Below the pieces are notes generated by a model that worked only from the letters and a program-made list of their open reading frames with translations, did no database searches and was not told the DNA's origin. A stretch of 64,000 nt of DNA from Legionella_A sp963772805 (lineage in GTDB: Bacteria > Pseudomonadota > Gammaproteobacteria > Legionellales > Legionellaceae), in assembly GCA_963772805.1 (NCBI GenBank), contig CAVYYU010000003.1:62001-126000 (forward strand), written 5' to 3'. The position numbers and the translations under genes were made by a program. Position 1 is the stretch's first letter, and every line of letters starts with the position of its first letter. Of this stretch, positions 62,885 to 64,000 are shown in pieces.

Positions 62885-63760
62885 ATGAGTATATTAATTA
62901 ATAAAGAAACCAAAGTATTATGCCAAGGTTTTACGGGTAAACAGGGTACGCTGCATTCTGAACAGGCGATTAGTTACGGTACGCGTATGGTCGGCGGCGT
63001 TACTCCAGGCAAAGGCGGACAAAAACATCTTGGATTGCCAGTATTTGACACGGTTCGTGATGCGGTTGAGGAAACTGGCGCAAAAACCAGTGTTATTTAT
63101 GTTCCCGCCCCTTTTTGTAAAGATTCAATTTTGGAAGCCGCTGACGCTGGGATTGAATTGATTGTCTGTATTACCGAAGGTGTTCCTGTTCTTGATATGT
63201 TGCAGGTTAAGGTCTACCTGGAAAACAACACTAACAGCCGTCTGATTGGACCTAATTGCCCAGGGATTATTACTCCGGGTCAATGCAAAATCGGGATTAT
63301 GCCAGGATCAATTCATTTACCGGGCAAAGTGGGTATCGTGTCACGTTCTGGCACATTGACCTATGAAGCGGTTAAACAAACAACTGATAAAGGTTTTGGA
63401 CAAAGCACGTGCGTCGGTATTGGTGGCGATCCGATTCCGGGTATGTCGTTTATTGATGTTCTCAAATTGTTTGAGCAAGATGAGCAAACGGAAGTCATTA
63501 TTCTCGTTGGTGAAATCGGCGGAACAGCGGAAGAACAAGCGGCTGACTACATTAAATCGTATGTAAGCAAACCTGTTGTATCTTATATTGCCGGCGTTAC
63601 CGCACCCGCAGGCAAGCGTATGGGGCATGCTGGTGCTATCATTTCAGGAGGCAAGGGAACCGCTGCTGATAAATATGCTGCACTGGAAGCGGCTGGCGTG
63701 ACAACCGTTAGATCACCAGCAGATTTGGGTGACGCTATTGCAAAAGTAATGGGTTGGTAA
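62885..63760 (+). CDS. sucD: Succinyl-CoA synthetase alpha subunit
   Basis: A 291-residue alpha subunit with the CoA-binding GFTGKQGTLHSEQAISYGT (about residues 16-34), and the phospho-histidine loop GKRMGHAGAIISGGKGTA, the active His about 245. ATG 62885 (MSILINKETKV) has GGAG upstream and matches family starts; the GTT-region frame start at 62876 is not preferred. Last gene of the operon, followed by a terminator. Confidence 0.97.
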   Translation: MSILINKETKVLCQGFTGKQGTLHSEQAISYGTRMVGGVTPGKGGQKHLGLPVFDTVRDAVEETGAKTSVIYVPAPFCKDSILEAADAGIELIVCITEGVPVLDMLQVKVYLENNTNSRLIGPNCPGIITPGQCKIGIMPGSIHLPGKVGIVSRSGTLTYEAVKQTTDKGFGQSTCVGIGGDPIPGMSFIDVLKLFEQDEQTEVIILVGEIGGTAEEQAADYIKSYVSKPVVSYIAGVTAPAGKRMGHAGAIISGGKGTAADKYAALEAAGVTTVRSPADLGDAIAKVMGW

Positions 63761-63783
63761 ACCTGGTTCTGAACTAGCTATAG

Positions 63784-63828
63784 AAGCCGTTGTGGGTCAT
63801 TCGACCAAAATCGCAACGGCTTTTTTCG
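63784..63828 (+). terminator. Rho-independent terminator after sucD
   Basis: AAGCCGTTG (63784-63792) pairs with CAACGGCTT (63814-63822) and TTTTTTC follows. The loop itself has an inner GGGTC/GACC stem. Confidence 0.85.
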
Positions 63829-63874
63829 GTTTAAGTTAAACGATAACCCAATCTGGTATTGTAAAAGGGATATT

Positions 63875-64000
63875 ATGAGCAAATGGAAAAAATTATCTGA
63901 TATTCGCCGTGATTATGGAACCCTTAGTTTAAGTGAACAAGAGGCACAAGATTCTCCAATTGCCCAATTTGAGCTATGGTTTGCACAAGTATTGGAAACC
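63875..64000 (+). CDS. pdxH: Pyridoxamine 5'-phosphate oxidase, 5' part (runs off window)
   Basis: An ATG with AAGGGA five bases upstream opens a frame that continues to the last base. The 42 visible residues begin MSKWKKLSDIRRDYGTLSL and continue SPIAQFELWFAQVLET, matching the N-terminal helix region of PdxH (pattern IxxLRRxY...L...DPxxxFxxWxxxA). PdxH oxidises pyridoxine or pyridoxamine phosphate to PLP. The rest is outside the window, so the call rests on the N-terminus alone. Confidence 0.75.
   Translation, partial: MSKWKKLSDIRRDYGTLSLSEQEAQDSPIAQFELWFAQVLET

Overview
The window is a chromosomal segment from a gammaproteobacterium. Its housekeeping genes are typical of that class: the sdhCDAB-sucABCD run, nadK-recN, hda, tex, rep, pepN, hslO, and the yeaG/yeaH/ycgB stress triad. 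The many large, lineage-specific proteins with hydrophobic hairpins and coiled coils resemble what is common in host-associated Legionellales (Legionella/Coxiella-like bacteria). That placement is inferred from gene content and style; I could not run a database search.

Layout. 1-2182: the 3' end of a SulP-type anion transporter (STAS domain) and an unknown 579-residue protein that carries a perfect 34-bp palindrome. 2191-3003: a tandem array of a 97-bp palindromic repeat, 8 full copies plus a partial one. 3019-9510: yggU, a secreted GIN-domain protein, an alpha/beta hydrolase, a disordered protein, an IMPDH/GMP reductase family gene (probably guaC), a PIN-PhoH ATPase and a bcp peroxiredoxin. 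9588-16505: smpB, glmS, then tex-yciA-unknown with overlapping start and stop codons. 16548-18604: two tandem paralogues of an unknown membrane-hairpin family. 18757-24770: recN, nadK, typA, a conserved small protein and hslO. 24945-27717: two overlapping FAD oxidoreductases. 27915-33375: rep, a large His-rich membrane protein with a Fur-box-like site upstream, and a secreted M28 aminopeptidase. 33455-38185: the yeaG-yeaH-ycgB cluster, in which yeaH is intact, ycgB has one frameshift and yeaG (prkA) is broken by many single-base indels. 38367-51019: pepN, aroE, a patatin-like lipase, three multi-membrane-segment unknowns, a POT peptide transporter, pgsA and hda. 51079-54063: a cytochrome bd operon in the order cydP-cydA-cydB-cydX, including two very small subunit genes. 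54266-63760: sdhCDAB-sucAB-sucCD, ended by a strong terminator. 63875-end: the start of pdxH.

How the genes fit together. The right end is an energy module. Succinate dehydrogenase, 2-oxoglutarate dehydrogenase E1/E2 and succinyl-CoA synthetase form consecutive TCA steps in one transcriptional direction, and a divergent bd quinol oxidase operon shares their 200-bp control region. The middle holds DNA repair and replication genes (recN, rep, hda), translation and stress genes (typA, smpB, hslO, tex), and precursor synthesis (glmS, aroE, nadK, pgsA).

Most notable observations: the 97-bp palindromic repeat array and its dispersed relatives; the indel-only destruction of prkA and ycgB beside an intact yeaH, which could be recent decay or a sequence-quality problem; the 34-bp perfect palindrome inside a gene; the near-consensus Fur box by a His-rich membrane protein; and the set of unknown membrane-hairpin/coiled-coil proteins, which are reasonable secreted-effector candidates.
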